This document shows, in pieces, positions 24,824 to 34,114 of a stretch of 64,000 bases of DNA. Origin of the DNA: Sphingomonas koreensis (GTDB lineage: Bacteria; Pseudomonadota; Alphaproteobacteria; Sphingomonadales; Sphingomonadaceae); contig NZ_PGEN01000001.1 in the NCBI RefSeq assembly GCF_002797435.1, forward strand, positions 2,478,501-2,542,500, written 5' to 3'. The position numbers and the translations under genes are program-made. The notes beneath the pieces are model-generated. The model worked only from the letters and a program-made list of their open reading frames with translations. It had not been told where the DNA came from and searched no databases. Position 1 is the first letter of the stretch, and the number at the start of each line of letters is the position of its first letter.

Positions 24824-25566
24824 CTTGCTGGTGCCGAGCTGAGCGCGGCCGCGAGCCATTCCGGCACGATCGCATCGCCCAGCGCCTCGACGCGGCGGTG
24901 CTCGACCATCAGGCCGAGATCGGGATAGGCGGCGCGGGTGCGCTCGCCCGGCTCGCCGAGCGGCGCAACGACGAGGCGGCGGTTGATCTTGGCGCGCCAG
25001 TTCATCCGCGCGGTGTTCTCCTGCCCGACGTAACACCCCTTGCCGAAGCTCACGCCGTTGAGCTCGGTCGCGTTGCATTCGAGCCAGAGCGTCTTGTCTG
25101 AGCCCAGCTCGGCGACACCCTCGGTCACGCCGAGGCGCAGGCGATGCTCGCGCCAGCCGGATGCCGCCTCCCCGCCCGCTTCTCCCAGCCAGCGATAGCC
25201 GAGCTCAGCGAGCCTCGGATCGGAAACGCCTGCGCCAGGCTCGGGCGACCAATGCACGCCGCCCTCCGCCGCCTCGATCACGATCGGCCGGCGCAGGCGA
25301 TAGATCGACAGCCGCCGGACCAGCGCGTCACGCTGCGCCGCTTCGCAATCGATCAGGATCGCTCCGTCCGCATCCCACAGGATGAAGTCGAACAGCGCCT
25401 TGCCCTGCGCGGTGAGCAGCCCCGCCCATTGCGGCGCGCCTGGCGCTACGGCGTTCATGTCCTGCGTCACCAGCCCCTGCAGGAAGCCGCGCACATCCTC
25501 CCCCGAAACGCGAATGAGCAAACGGTCGGCGAGCAATGTCGCCCGAACTTGGCTGGTCTCTGTCAT
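24820..25566 (-). CDS. ygfZ: YgfZ/GcvT-like folate-binding protein
   Basis: The product has 248 residues from MTETSQVRATLL at 25566. The signature KGCYVGQENTARM (canonical K-G-C-Y-x-G-Q-E) is intact near residue 180. The N-terminal part RVSGEDVRGFLQGLVTQDM is also typical. YgfZ uses tetrahydrofolate and helps to repair or assemble certain iron-sulfur proteins. It is divergent from the dihydroorotase gene with 44 bp between starts. Confidence 0.9.
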   Translation of the reverse strand: MTETSQVRATLLADRLLIRVSGEDVRGFLQGLVTQDMNAVAPGAPQWAGLLTAQGKALFDFILWDADGAILIDCEAAQRDALVRRLSIYRLRRPIVIEAAEGGVHWSPEPGAGVSDPRLAELGYRWLGEAGGEAASGWREHRLRLGVTEGVAELGSDKTLWLECNATELNGVSFGKGCYVGQENTARMNWRAKINRRLVVAPLGEPGERTRAAYPDLGLMVEHRRVEALGDAIVPEWLAAALSSAPAS

Positions 25567-25610
25567 GCCGAACAGGTAGGACGCCGGGAGCGACTGCAAA
25601 AGAGGCTGAT

Positions 25611-26948
25611 ATGGCGACCTTCGATCTCAAGCTCACCGGCGGCACGGTGCATCTGCCCGGCGGCCCCGCTCAGATCGATATCGGCGTGCGCGAGGGCAAG
25701 ATCGTCGCGCTGGGCAGTTTTGGCGGCGCGACCGGGGACGCGGGCGAGACGATCGACTGCACCGGCCTCGACGTGCTGCCCGGCGTGATCGACAGCCAGG
25801 TCCATTTCCGCGAGCCGGGGCTCGAGGCCAAGGAGGATCTGGAATCCGGCAGCCGCGCGGCGGTGCTGGGCGGCGTCACCGCGGTGTTCGAGATGCCGAA
25901 CACCAAACCGAATACCGACAGTGCCGATGCCGTGAACGACAAGCTCGCGCGCGCGAAGGACCGCATGTGGTGCGACCACGCCTTCTATGTCGGCGCGACC
26001 AACAACAATGCCGCCGACCTCTCCGAGCTCGAGCGGATGCCGGGCACCGCCGGGGTCAAGATCTTCATGGGCGCCTCGACCGGCGACCTGCTGGTGTCGG
26101 ACGACGCCAATCTCGCGCGGGTGCTTGCCTCGGGCCATCGCCGTGTCGCGATCCATGCCGAGGACGAGTTCCGCATGAACGACCGCGAGGGCGAGCGTGT
26201 GGCGGGCGATCCGTCGTCGCATCCGGTGTGGCGCGACGACGAAAGCGCGATCCTCGCCACCCGCCGCATCCTCAAGCTCGCGCGTGAGGCGCGGCGCCGC
26301 ATCCACGTCCTTCACGTCACTACGCCCGCCGAGCTGGAACTGCTCGGCCAGCACAAGGACATCGCGACCTGCGAGGTGACGCCGCAACACCTGACGCTGG
26401 CGGCCGAGGACGCCTATCCGCGGCTTGGCACCTATGCCCAGATGAACCCCCCGATCCGCTCGGCCGCGCATCGCGATGGGCTTTGGCACTGGCTCAACCA
26501 GGGCGTGCCCGACGTGCTGGGATCGGACCATGCACCGCACACGATCGAGGAGAAGGCCAGGCCCTATCCGTCCTCGCCCAGCGGCATGCCCGGCGTGCAG
26601 ACGCTGCTGCCGCTGCTGCTCGATCATGTCGCCAAGGGCCGCACGACGCTGCAGCGGCTGATCGACCTCACCAGCGCCGGGCCGCAGCGCGTGTTCGGGC
26701 TGGTCGGCAAGGGCCGGATCGCCGCGGGCTATGACGCGGACTTCACCGTGGTCGATCTCAAGAAGCAGTGGACGGTCGAGGAAAGCTGGCTCGCCTCGCG
26801 GTGCGGATGGTCGCCGTTCACCGGGGATCAGCTAACCGGCAAGCCGATCGGGACGATCATCCGCGGACGGCGGGTGATGTGGGACGGGCAGCTCGCCAAC
26901 GCTGCACATGGGCGGCCGGTGCGGTTCGAGGCGGTCGAGTTCGGGTGA
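25611..26948 (+). CDS. pyrC: Dihydroorotase
   Basis: The product has 445 residues. Metal-site motifs of the amidohydrolase fold are present: IDSQVHFREPG (H-x-H-like), VAIHAEDE, IHVLHVTTP and VLGSDHAPHT. MPNTKPNT and GMPGVQTLLPLLLDHV are typical of class I-type dihydroorotases. The enzyme closes carbamoyl-aspartate to dihydroorotate in pyrimidine synthesis. The ATG at 25611 follows AGAGG. A hydantoinase or allantoinase is less likely given the motif set. Confidence 0.9.
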   Translation: MATFDLKLTGGTVHLPGGPAQIDIGVREGKIVALGSFGGATGDAGETIDCTGLDVLPGVIDSQVHFREPGLEAKEDLESGSRAAVLGGVTAVFEMPNTKPNTDSADAVNDKLARAKDRMWCDHAFYVGATNNNAADLSELERMPGTAGVKIFMGASTGDLLVSDDANLARVLASGHRRVAIHAEDEFRMNDREGERVAGDPSSHPVWRDDESAILATRRILKLAREARRRIHVLHVTTPAELELLGQHKDIATCEVTPQHLTLAAEDAYPRLGTYAQMNPPIRSAAHRDGLWHWLNQGVPDVLGSDHAPHTIEEKARPYPSSPSGMPGVQTLLPLLLDHVAKGRTTLQRLIDLTSAGPQRVFGLVGKGRIAAGYDADFTVVDLKKQWTVEESWLASRCGWSPFTGDQLTGKPIGTIIRGRRVMWDGQLANAAHGRPVRFEAVEFG

Positions 26949-26987
26949 CCGAGGCGGGCTGTCCATCAGCGGTGCCGGATTTGGGGG

Positions 26988-27500
26988 GTGGTCGTGTTCA
27001 GATTTAAATGCGGGAGCTGCGACGAGTGGCATGAAGGCATGCCGAGCTTCGGGGCGACCGCACCGCTATATTACTACGCAATCCCTGAGTCCGAACGGGA
27101 CCGGCGATGCGAGCTGACCAGTGATACATGTATCGTCGACGACGAGTTCTTCTTCGTGCGCGGCGTCATCGAAATTCCGGTCGAGGGCGAGTCCGACCCA
27201 CTGACCTGGGGCGTCTGGGTGTCGTGGAGTCGCGCGAATTTTGATGAGTATGTCCGTAATTTCGAACTGGATGACCGTGCAGCCCTTGGCCCGTATTTTG
27301 GCTGGCTCTCCGCAGAGTTTATTGTCTATCCGGAATCAGAGAATCTCAAGACAAGAGCGCATCTGCGCGGACCGGGGGTGCGCCCGCTCATCGAGCTGGA
27401 GCCGACTGACCACCCGCTTGCTGTTGAGCAGAGAAATGGCATCACAGTCGAGCGGGTCGCGGAAATATACGCGGCATATATGCACGATGCGACCGACTGA
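26988..27500 (+). CDS. DUF2199 family protein (copy 1)
   Basis: The product has 170 residues, starting at a GTG. The N-terminal FKCGSCDEWHEGMPSF holds a CxxC, and DDEFFFVRGVIEIPVEG, WGVWVSWSRANFDEYV and DHPLAVEQRNGITVERV match DUF2199. Base composition is less GC-rich than the neighbours, a mild sign of transfer. A second member lies at 39718-40281. Function unknown. Confidence 0.8.
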   Translation: MVVFRFKCGSCDEWHEGMPSFGATAPLYYYAIPESERDRRCELTSDTCIVDDEFFFVRGVIEIPVEGESDPLTWGVWVSWSRANFDEYVRNFELDDRAALGPYFGWLSAEFIVYPESENLKTRAHLRGPGVRPLIELEPTDHPLAVEQRNGITVERVAEIYAAYMHDATD

Positions 27501-27518
27501 GCTGGCTCTAACCAAAAG

Positions 27519-29327
27519 CTACGCTTCGATCGCCTCGCGCTCGGCCTGCTGGCGCGCCCACATCTCGGCATAGACGCCACGCAGTTCCAGCAGCTGGGCA
27601 TGCGTGCCCTGCTCGGCGATGCGCCCGGCCTCCAGCACGACGATGCGGTCGGCGTTGACCACGGTGGACAGCCGGTGCGCGATCACGATCGTCGTCCGCC
27701 CGCGCTCGATCGCCTCGAGCGTGTCGAGGATCTCCGCCTCGGTCCGCGAATCCAGCGCGCTGGTCGCCTCGTCGAGGATCAGGATCGGCGGGTCCTTGAG
27801 CAGCGTCCGCGCGATCGCGACCCGCTGTTTCTCGCCCCCCGACAGTTTGAGGCCACGCTCGCCGACGCGGGTGTCGTATCCATCGGGCATGCTCTCGATG
27901 AACCCGGCGATCGCCGCGCCCCTGGCAGCGGCGGCGACCTGATCCGCCGTCGCGCCCTCGCGGCCATAGGCGATGTTGTAGCCGACCGTGTCGTTGAACA
28001 GCACCGTATCCTGGGGCACGATGCCGATCGCGGCGCGCAGCGACCCTTGCGTCACCTGCGCAATATCCTGCCCGTCGATCGTCACCCGTCCGCCGGTCAG
28101 GTCGTAGAAGCGATAGAGGATGCGCGCGAGCGTCGACTTGCCCGCGCCCGAGGGGCCGACCACCGCGACTGTCTGCCCCGGCGCGATGACCAGGTCGATG
28201 CCCTTCAGAATATCGCGATTCGCCTCATAGCCGAAGCGCACCCCCTCGAACCGCACCTCGCCGCGCGTCACCTGCAGTGCGGGGGCGCCGGCCACGTCCT
28301 TCACCTCGGCATCGGTATCGATCAGGTCGAACATCGCGCCCATGTCGATCACGCCCTGGCGGATCGTGCGATAGACCCAGCCGAGCATGTCGAGCGGGCG
28401 GAACAGCTGGCTGAGCAGCGTCGAGACGAACACCACGTCGCCCGCGGTGAACTCGCCCGAGGACCAGCCCCAGGCGACCACCGCCATCCCCGCGCCCAGC
28501 ATCACATTGGTGATCAGAGACTGGCCCATGTTGAGCCAGGCGAGCGAGTTCTCGCTCTTCACCGCCGCCTTGGCATAGGCGTCGACCGCCTTTGCATAGC
28601 GGTCCGCCTCGCGCGCTTCGGCGTTGAAATATTTCACCGTCTCGAAATTGAGCAGCGAATCCACCGCATGCGCGACCGCGCCGGTGTCGAGGTCGTTCAT
28701 CTGCTCGCGCAGCTTGGAGCGCCAGTCGGTGATCCAGCGGGTGAAGGCGATGTAGATGACGACCATCGCCATGGTCGATGCGACCAGCCACCAGCCGAAC
28801 TTGCTGCCGAAGATCTGCAGCACCAGCGCCAGCTCGAGAATCGTCGGCGCGATGTTGAACAGCAGGAAATAGAGCATCGAATCGATGCTCTTGGTCCCGC
28901 GCTCGACCACCTTGGTCACAGCCCCGGTGCGGCGTTCGAGATGGAAGCGCAGCGACAGCTGGTGGAGGTGGCGGAAGGTGACGATCGCGAGACGGCGCGT
29001 CGCATCCTGCCCGACCTTCTCGAACACCGTGTTGCGCAGATTGTCGAACAGCGTGGTGAACAGCCGCGCGGCGGCATAGCCGACCACCATCAGGATGACG
29101 AAGGTCACCACGCTGCGGTCGTTCAGCGCCATACTGTCGACCGCGGCCTTCAGCGCATAGGCGGCGCCATAGACCTGAACCACCTTCGACAGCAGCACCA
29201 GCAGCAGCGCGCCGATGATGCGCGCCTTCAGCCCCGGCATGCCTGCGGGCCAGAGATAGGGCAGGAAGCGCCGGAGCGTGGCGAACAACGGGCGTTCGCC
29301 GCCGGTGGAAGCGGTCTGGGGCGGCAT
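27519..29327 (-). CDS. ABC exporter of the Atm1/HMT type (permease-ATPase fusion)
   Basis: The product has 602 residues from MPPQTASTG at 29327. Six membrane helices lie in about 30-330. The ATPase (about 365-602) has Walker A VGPSGAGKST, signature LSGGEKQR, Walker B ILILDEATSALD and H-loop VIAHRLST. The N-terminal FRHLHQLSLRFHLERRTGAV and the NFETVKYFNAEAREADRY region are typical of Atm1-like transporters that export glutathione-linked compounds or metals. It probably works as a homodimer in the inner membrane. Confidence 0.9.
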   Translation of the reverse strand: MPPQTASTGGERPLFATLRRFLPYLWPAGMPGLKARIIGALLLVLLSKVVQVYGAAYALKAAVDSMALNDRSVVTFVILMVVGYAAARLFTTLFDNLRNTVFEKVGQDATRRLAIVTFRHLHQLSLRFHLERRTGAVTKVVERGTKSIDSMLYFLLFNIAPTILELALVLQIFGSKFGWWLVASTMAMVVIYIAFTRWITDWRSKLREQMNDLDTGAVAHAVDSLLNFETVKYFNAEAREADRYAKAVDAYAKAAVKSENSLAWLNMGQSLITNVMLGAGMAVVAWGWSSGEFTAGDVVFVSTLLSQLFRPLDMLGWVYRTIRQGVIDMGAMFDLIDTDAEVKDVAGAPALQVTRGEVRFEGVRFGYEANRDILKGIDLVIAPGQTVAVVGPSGAGKSTLARILYRFYDLTGGRVTIDGQDIAQVTQGSLRAAIGIVPQDTVLFNDTVGYNIAYGREGATADQVAAAARGAAIAGFIESMPDGYDTRVGERGLKLSGGEKQRVAIARTLLKDPPILILDEATSALDSRTEAEILDTLEAIERGRTTIVIAHRLSTVVNADRIVVLEAGRIAEQGTHAQLLELRGVYAEMWARQQAEREAIEA

Positions 29328-29406
29328 GGGCGCCAATCTGGGGCCGCGGGCCCCGGGATGCAACAAAGCAGCTTCGCCATCCGTTGTGGTGGCGAGGAGC
29401 GAGACG

Positions 29407-29637
29407 ATGGAGCCGGTTTTCTACGTGATGGCGATCCTTGGCTGCGGCGACGATCAGTTGCAATGCCGCGAGGCGCGGGTCGAGCCGGTCCGATATCAGA
29501 GCGCGGCGCAATGCCAGGCCGCAACCGCGCAGGTGCTGCCGCGCCACGCGGACCTCTCCTTCCCGGTGATCGTCGCCGCCTGTCAGCGTCGCGGCGAGCG
29601 GATGGCACGCAATGAAGCGCGCGCGTCGCGCAGCTAG
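29407..29637 (+). CDS. Small conserved hypothetical protein
   Basis: The product has 76 residues from the ATG at 29407, preceded by GAGGAG. It starts MEPVFYVMAILGCGDD and has four cysteines (GCGDDQLQC, AQCQAA, AACQR). It is divergent from the ABC gene, 79 bp apart. I believe similar small proteins occur in other sphingomonads, but I cannot name the family. Confidence 0.65.
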   Translation: MEPVFYVMAILGCGDDQLQCREARVEPVRYQSAAQCQAATAQVLPRHADLSFPVIVAACQRRGERMARNEARASRS

Positions 29638-29641
29638 GCTA

Positions 29642-29836
29642 TTAGCAGCGCTCCATCGGCAGCGCCCAGCGGATCTGGTCGCGCAGCAGTGCTTCCAGCT
29701 CGGGCGCGCCGGCATTGTGCGCGGCGGCGCGCTTGCGCAGCAGGGTCAGCAAAAGGTCCGCGCGGCTCGCGGGCGGGGCGGGGGCTGCACGGCCTTTCGC
29801 GAGCGCGCGGGACAGGTGAAACGATAACGCGGTCAT
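29642..29836 (-). CDS. Very small hypothetical protein
   Basis: The product has 64 residues (MTALSFHLSRALAKGRAA to IRWALPMERC), helical and basic, with no membrane segment. No clear ribosome site is seen. It ends 4 bp from the end of the convergent small gene before it and starts 51 bp after the end of crtB on the same strand, so it could be the last gene of the crt transcript. Confidence 0.5.
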   Translation of the reverse strand: MTALSFHLSRALAKGRAAPAPPASRADLLLTLLRKRAAAHNAGAPELEALLRDQIRWALPMERC

Positions 29837-29887
29837 ACCGATGCCGCTTATGCGCGATTCGCGTTTCCGGGCGGTCGCCGAATGCGG

Positions 29888-30829
29888 TTAACGCGGGCGG
29901 GTCCAGAGACCTGCCGGACGCGGCGCGGGCGGGTAGAGCGTCGCGCGCAACGCGGTCTGCGGAAGCGCGCGCGCCAGCCAGCCGAGCTTCTGCCAGTTGC
30001 TCGTCGCGGCGCGATGGTCCCAGGCATGCGCGCCGCGCGCCGTCACCTCGCGCGCGATCCCGCCATAGATGCCCGCCGCCGCCAGCACCGCCCAGGCCGA
30101 GCGGAAGCGCAGCGCCGGCGCGCCGCGCCGTGCGCTTGCGCCATAGGCCTCCGCCATCTCCCCCAGCCATTTGGCGATGACGACAAGGCGCGAGCGGAAG
30201 GGCGGCTTCATATGCTGGCCCGGCGGGATATCCATCTCGACCAGCCAGTCGACGGGCAGATAGCAGCGGCCGATCCGGTCGTCGGCCTCAATGTCGCGCG
30301 CGATATTGGCGAGCTGGAAGGCAATGCCGAGGTCACAGGCGCGGTCGAGCGTCGCCTCGTCCGCGGGATCGACCCCCATCACCACCGCCATCATGCACCC
30401 GACCGTGCCGGCGACATGGTAGCAATAGCGCAGCAGGTCGTCCTCGCTCCGCGGAAACCAGCCCTTGGCGTCGAGCGCGAACCCCTCGATCAGGTCGTGG
30501 ACGAAGCGGTGGGGCAGATCGACTTCCCGGGCGACGATCCCCAGCGCGTCGAATGCCGCGTCGCCCGTCGCTTCCCCGGCCAGCGCCTTGCCGGTCAGGT
30601 CGCGGATCCGCGCCAGCCGCTCGGCGGGATCGGCGACCGGCCTTGCGTCATGCCCCAGTTCCTGCCCGTCGGCGAGATCGTCGCACGCGCGGCACCAGGC
30701 ATAGAGCAGCCAGGCGCGCTCGCGCGTCGCCGGATCGAAGATCTGGCTCGCCATCGCGAAGCTGCGCGATCCGCGCGCGATACTGTCCTGCGCGGCCGCA
30801 ACCACCAGGGCGCGGCCGGACGGACTCAC
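29888..30829 (-). CDS. crtB: Phytoene synthase
   Basis: The product has 313 residues. Both Asp-rich magnesium-binding motifs are present: CRACDDLADG (about 46-55) and NIARDIEADDRIGRCYLP (about 174-191). The enzyme joins two geranylgeranyl diphosphates to phytoene. Its start overlaps the stop of the LOG gene by 4 bp, so it is the last gene of a crtY-crtI-LOG-crtB operon. Confidence 0.96.
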   Translation of the reverse strand: MSPSGRALVVAAAQDSIARGSRSFAMASQIFDPATRERAWLLYAWCRACDDLADGQELGHDARPVADPAERLARIRDLTGKALAGEATGDAAFDALGIVAREVDLPHRFVHDLIEGFALDAKGWFPRSEDDLLRYCYHVAGTVGCMMAVVMGVDPADEATLDRACDLGIAFQLANIARDIEADDRIGRCYLPVDWLVEMDIPPGQHMKPPFRSRLVVIAKWLGEMAEAYGASARRGAPALRFRSAWAVLAAAGIYGGIAREVTARGAHAWDHRAATSNWQKLGWLARALPQTALRATLYPPAPRPAGLWTRPR

Positions 30830-31416
30830 AGGTCCTTGCTGCCGATCTGGCCGATCGTCGTCGCGGGGACGTGCGCGGCCATCTTCTCCAGCAACCCGTC
30901 GAGCTGGTCGTCGATGATCAGCAGCCCCTGATGCTGCGGCCGCAGGAAGCCGACCTCGCCCATCGTCTTCACGAACGCGATCAGCCCGTCATAGAAGTTT
31001 GCGGTGTTGAGCAGACCCACCGGCTTGGCGTGGTAACCGATCTGCGCCCAGCTCATCGCCTCCCACAATTCGTCCATCGTCCCGGTGCCGCCGGGCAGGG
31101 TGACGAAGCCGTCGGAGATATCGGTGAACGCCTGTTTGCGCTCGTGCATCGTGCGCACGATGTGAAGCTCGGTGCAGCCGCGATGCGCGACCTCGGCATC
31201 GACCAGCGCCTGCGGGATCACGCCGATCACCTCGCCGCCCGCCTCCAGCGCCGCATCGGCAACCGCGCCCATCAGCCCCAGCCGCCCGCCGCCATAGACC
31301 ACCCCGATCCCGCGCTCGGCGAGGGTACGGCCGACGAAGCGGGCATTCTCGACATAGACGGGGTCGCTCGGGGTGGCCGAGCCGCAATAGATGGCGAGAC
31401 GGTTCAGGGACGTCAT
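30826..31416 (-). CDS. LOG-family Rossmann protein within the carotenoid operon
   Basis: The product has 196 residues from MTSLNRLAIYCGSA. The family motif PGGTGTMDELWEA (PGGxGTxxE) is intact, together with GVVYGGGRLGLMGAVADAAL. LOG proteins split nucleoside 5'-monophosphates into base and ribose 5-phosphate, the cytokinin-activating step in plants; older annotation calls them lysine decarboxylases. It overlaps both crtI and crtB by ATGA, so it is made together with the carotenoid enzymes. Its role there is unknown. Confidence 0.9.
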   Translation of the reverse strand: MTSLNRLAIYCGSATPSDPVYVENARFVGRTLAERGIGVVYGGGRLGLMGAVADAALEAGGEVIGVIPQALVDAEVAHRGCTELHIVRTMHERKQAFTDISDGFVTLPGGTGTMDELWEAMSWAQIGYHAKPVGLLNTANFYDGLIAFVKTMGEVGFLRPQHQGLLIIDDQLDGLLEKMAAHVPATTIGQIGSKDL

Positions 31417-32888
31417 GGTTGCTCCAGCATCAGTGCTGCGGTCGCCTTGGCACTTCCGATCACGCCGGGAATGCCCGCGCCCGGATGCGTGCCGGCACCG
31501 ACGAAATAGAGGTTGGGGATCGATCCGTCGCGATTGTGCGCGCGGAAATAGGCGCTCTGCGTCAGGATCGGCTCGAGGCTGAACGCACTGCCCAGATGCG
31601 CGTGCAGATCGTCGCGGAAATCGCTGGGGGCGTAGCTGAACCGGCAAACGATCCGCTCGTGGATGTCGGGGATCAGCCGCCGCCCGACCTCGTCCAGGAT
31701 GCGCTTCTCCAGCACCGGCGCGATCTCGTTCCAGTCGACCGGGAACTTGCCGAGATGCGGCACCGGGGCGAGGGCGTAGAAGGTCGAGTGCCCCTCGGGC
31801 GCCAGGCTCGGGTCGGTCACGGTGGGGTGATGGAGATAGAGCGAGAAATCCTGCGAAAGCACGCCGTGGTCGTAGATGTCTTCGAGCAGCCCTTTGTAGC
31901 GCGGGCCGAACAGGATCATGTGGTGCGGAATGCCCGGCCAGGTCCCCTTGATCCCGAAATGGACGAGGAACAGCGAGGGCGAGAAGCGCTTCTTCTCCAG
32001 CCGCGCCGCGGTCCGCTGCGCGCTGCGTGAGGTCTTGAGCAGGTCGCGATAGCTGTGGATCAGGTCGGCGTTGCTCGCCACCGCGTCGGTCTCGAACCGC
32101 TCGCCGCTCCGCGTGACGACGGCGGTTGCCCGCTCGCCCAGCGTCTCGATCTCGGCCACCGGATCGCCGAGCCTGAGCACCCCGCCCAGCCGCTCGAACA
32201 GCCGGACCATCCCGGCGACCAGCCGGTTGGTCCCGCCCATCGCGCACCACACACCGCCGTCGCGCTCGAGCTTGTGGATCAGCGCATAGATGGCGCTGGT
32301 GGTCATCGGATTGCCGCCGACCAGCAGCGTGTGGAACGACAGCGCCTGACGCAGCTTCTCGTTCTTCACGAAGGACGAGACCATCGAATAGACGCTGCGC
32401 CACGCCTGATATCGGGCCAGATCGGGCGCCGCCTTGACCATCGAGCCGAAGTCGAGGAACGGCACATGGCCGAGCTTCTCATAGCCCTCGCGATAGACGC
32501 CCGCCGAATAGTCGAGGAACCGGCGATAGCCGGCGATATCGTTGGGATCGAGCTTGGCGATCTCCGCGGCGAGCGCGGTATCGTCATTGGAATAGTCGAA
32601 GTTCGTCCCGTCGATCCAGTTCAGCCGGTAGAAGGGGTTGACCGGCGCCAGCGTGACATCCTCGGCCATGCGGTGTCCCGACAGGGCCCACAATTCCTCC
32701 AGCGCTTCGGGCGCGGTGATGACGGTGGGGCCGGCATCGAAGGTGAAGCCGTCCTTCTCCCAGTAATAGGCGCGCCCGCCGGGCTTGTCGCGCGCCTCGA
32801 CCAGCACGGTATCGACTCCCGCGGATTGCAGCCGGATCGCGAGCGCCAGCCCGCCGAACCCTGCACCGATGACGACTGCCCGTTTCAC
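31413..32888 (-). CDS. crtI: Phytoene desaturase
   Basis: The product has 491 residues with a GTG start overlapping the crtY stop (GTGA). The FAD-binding site is AVVIGAGFGGLALAIRLQ at residues 4-21. GGRAYYWEKDGFTFDAGPTV follows, and the C-terminal bacterial-type signature runs LYFVGAGTHPGAGIPGVIGS. The enzyme takes phytoene to lycopene in four steps. Confidence 0.96.
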   Translation of the reverse strand: MKRAVVIGAGFGGLALAIRLQSAGVDTVLVEARDKPGGRAYYWEKDGFTFDAGPTVITAPEALEELWALSGHRMAEDVTLAPVNPFYRLNWIDGTNFDYSNDDTALAAEIAKLDPNDIAGYRRFLDYSAGVYREGYEKLGHVPFLDFGSMVKAAPDLARYQAWRSVYSMVSSFVKNEKLRQALSFHTLLVGGNPMTTSAIYALIHKLERDGGVWCAMGGTNRLVAGMVRLFERLGGVLRLGDPVAEIETLGERATAVVTRSGERFETDAVASNADLIHSYRDLLKTSRSAQRTAARLEKKRFSPSLFLVHFGIKGTWPGIPHHMILFGPRYKGLLEDIYDHGVLSQDFSLYLHHPTVTDPSLAPEGHSTFYALAPVPHLGKFPVDWNEIAPVLEKRILDEVGRRLIPDIHERIVCRFSYAPSDFRDDLHAHLGSAFSLEPILTQSAYFRAHNRDGSIPNLYFVGAGTHPGAGIPGVIGSAKATAALMLEQP

Positions 32889-34057
32889 TTGGCCTGGCCC
32901 CTCATTCCACGGATCGCCTGCCAGGCGCGCCCGATCGGTACCGGCGGCTTGCCCGCCAGCACCCGTGCGCGATCCAGCAGGCTCGACTGACCTGCATAGA
33001 AGCGTGCGATCAGCCCCGCGTCCAGCCGATAGAAGCGTTCGAGGATGCGATAACGCTCTTCGGGCTCGGCCGCGCGGAACAGCATGGCGGAGAGCATGCG
33101 GTAGAATCCGCGCCGTTGCCACTGGCGCCGGGCATAGCCATGGGTCAGCTCGTGCAGCGCGGTGCCGTCGAGATTGCTCGCTTCGGCAACCACGCGCGCC
33201 AGCCGTACCGCATCGGGCAGCGAATAGCCGGTGACCGGATGGAACAGCCCCGCGCGCATCCCCGCCTTGGCGACGCGGTTGCCCCCCGAATGCCAATATT
33301 CCTCGAAATCGCCGCCCATCGCCACCGGCAGCACCCCGGTTTCCTCGCGCGCCACCGTCTCGACCGCGATTGCGCGCGCGTTCAGCCAGGTGTCGATCCG
33401 CTGGCGCATCGCGTCCGCGTCGATCTCCGGCGTGTCGCTGTAATAGGTGTCCTCGACGAACAGCCGCGTCGCGGCAAAGGGCAGCGCATAGACAAAGCGA
33501 TAGCCGTCGATCTGCGCGACCGTCGCGTCCATCACGATCGGGCGCTTCAGCGGGTGCAGATCGGCCAGCGCCAGCTCGCGGCCGAGGAATTTCTGCCAGC
33601 CAAGGTCGAGCTTGGACAGATCGGCGGGGCCGCGGCAGTCGATCACGCCGCCCGCCTCGACCCGGTCGCCGTCCGCCAGCACCACCGCGCGCGCGCTGGC
33701 GCCCAGCACCTTGCGGCCGGTCATCACGCTTTCGGGCGGCATCGCCGCGCGCACGACCCGGTCGAACCGCTCGGATTCGATCGCGTAATAGGGCGCCTTC
33801 AGCGTACGCCCATGGCCGGGAAAGGTGACGTCGTAACCGGCCCAGCCGTAGGAGATGAGCGGCGCGACCAGCCAGCGGTCGACCGGGGCGATGTCGCTGG
33901 CGAAGAAGGACCAGAGATGGTTGCCGCCCAGCCGCTCGCCGCTCTCGATCAGCCGCAGATTGAGGTCGGGTCGCTGCTTGCGCAGGGCAAGGGCAAGCAG
34001 CCCGCCGGCAAGCCCGCCGCCGACGATGGCAAGGTCACAATGGTGGATGGCTGGCAT
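32885..34057 (-). CDS. crtY: Lycopene beta-cyclase (CrtY type)
   Basis: The product has 390 residues. The nucleotide-binding start is CDLAIVGGGLAGGLLALAL; GGNHLWSFF and FVYALPFAATRLFVEDTYYS are typical CrtY segments, and GLFHPVTGYSLPDAVRLA follows. The enzyme makes beta-carotene from lycopene. It is the first gene of the operon. No hydroxylase (crtZ) or ketolase gene is linked here. Confidence 0.94.
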   Translation of the reverse strand: MPAIHHCDLAIVGGGLAGGLLALALRKQRPDLNLRLIESGERLGGNHLWSFFASDIAPVDRWLVAPLISYGWAGYDVTFPGHGRTLKAPYYAIESERFDRVVRAAMPPESVMTGRKVLGASARAVVLADGDRVEAGGVIDCRGPADLSKLDLGWQKFLGRELALADLHPLKRPIVMDATVAQIDGYRFVYALPFAATRLFVEDTYYSDTPEIDADAMRQRIDTWLNARAIAVETVAREETGVLPVAMGGDFEEYWHSGGNRVAKAGMRAGLFHPVTGYSLPDAVRLARVVAEASNLDGTALHELTHGYARRQWQRRGFYRMLSAMLFRAAEPEERYRILERFYRLDAGLIARFYAGQSSLLDRARVLAGKPPVPIGRAWQAIRGMRGQAK

Positions 34058-34114
34058 CGCCGCCGCTTACGGGGCAGGGACAGTAGCCGCAACCCCGCGT
34101 GCGGCGACGTGCGA

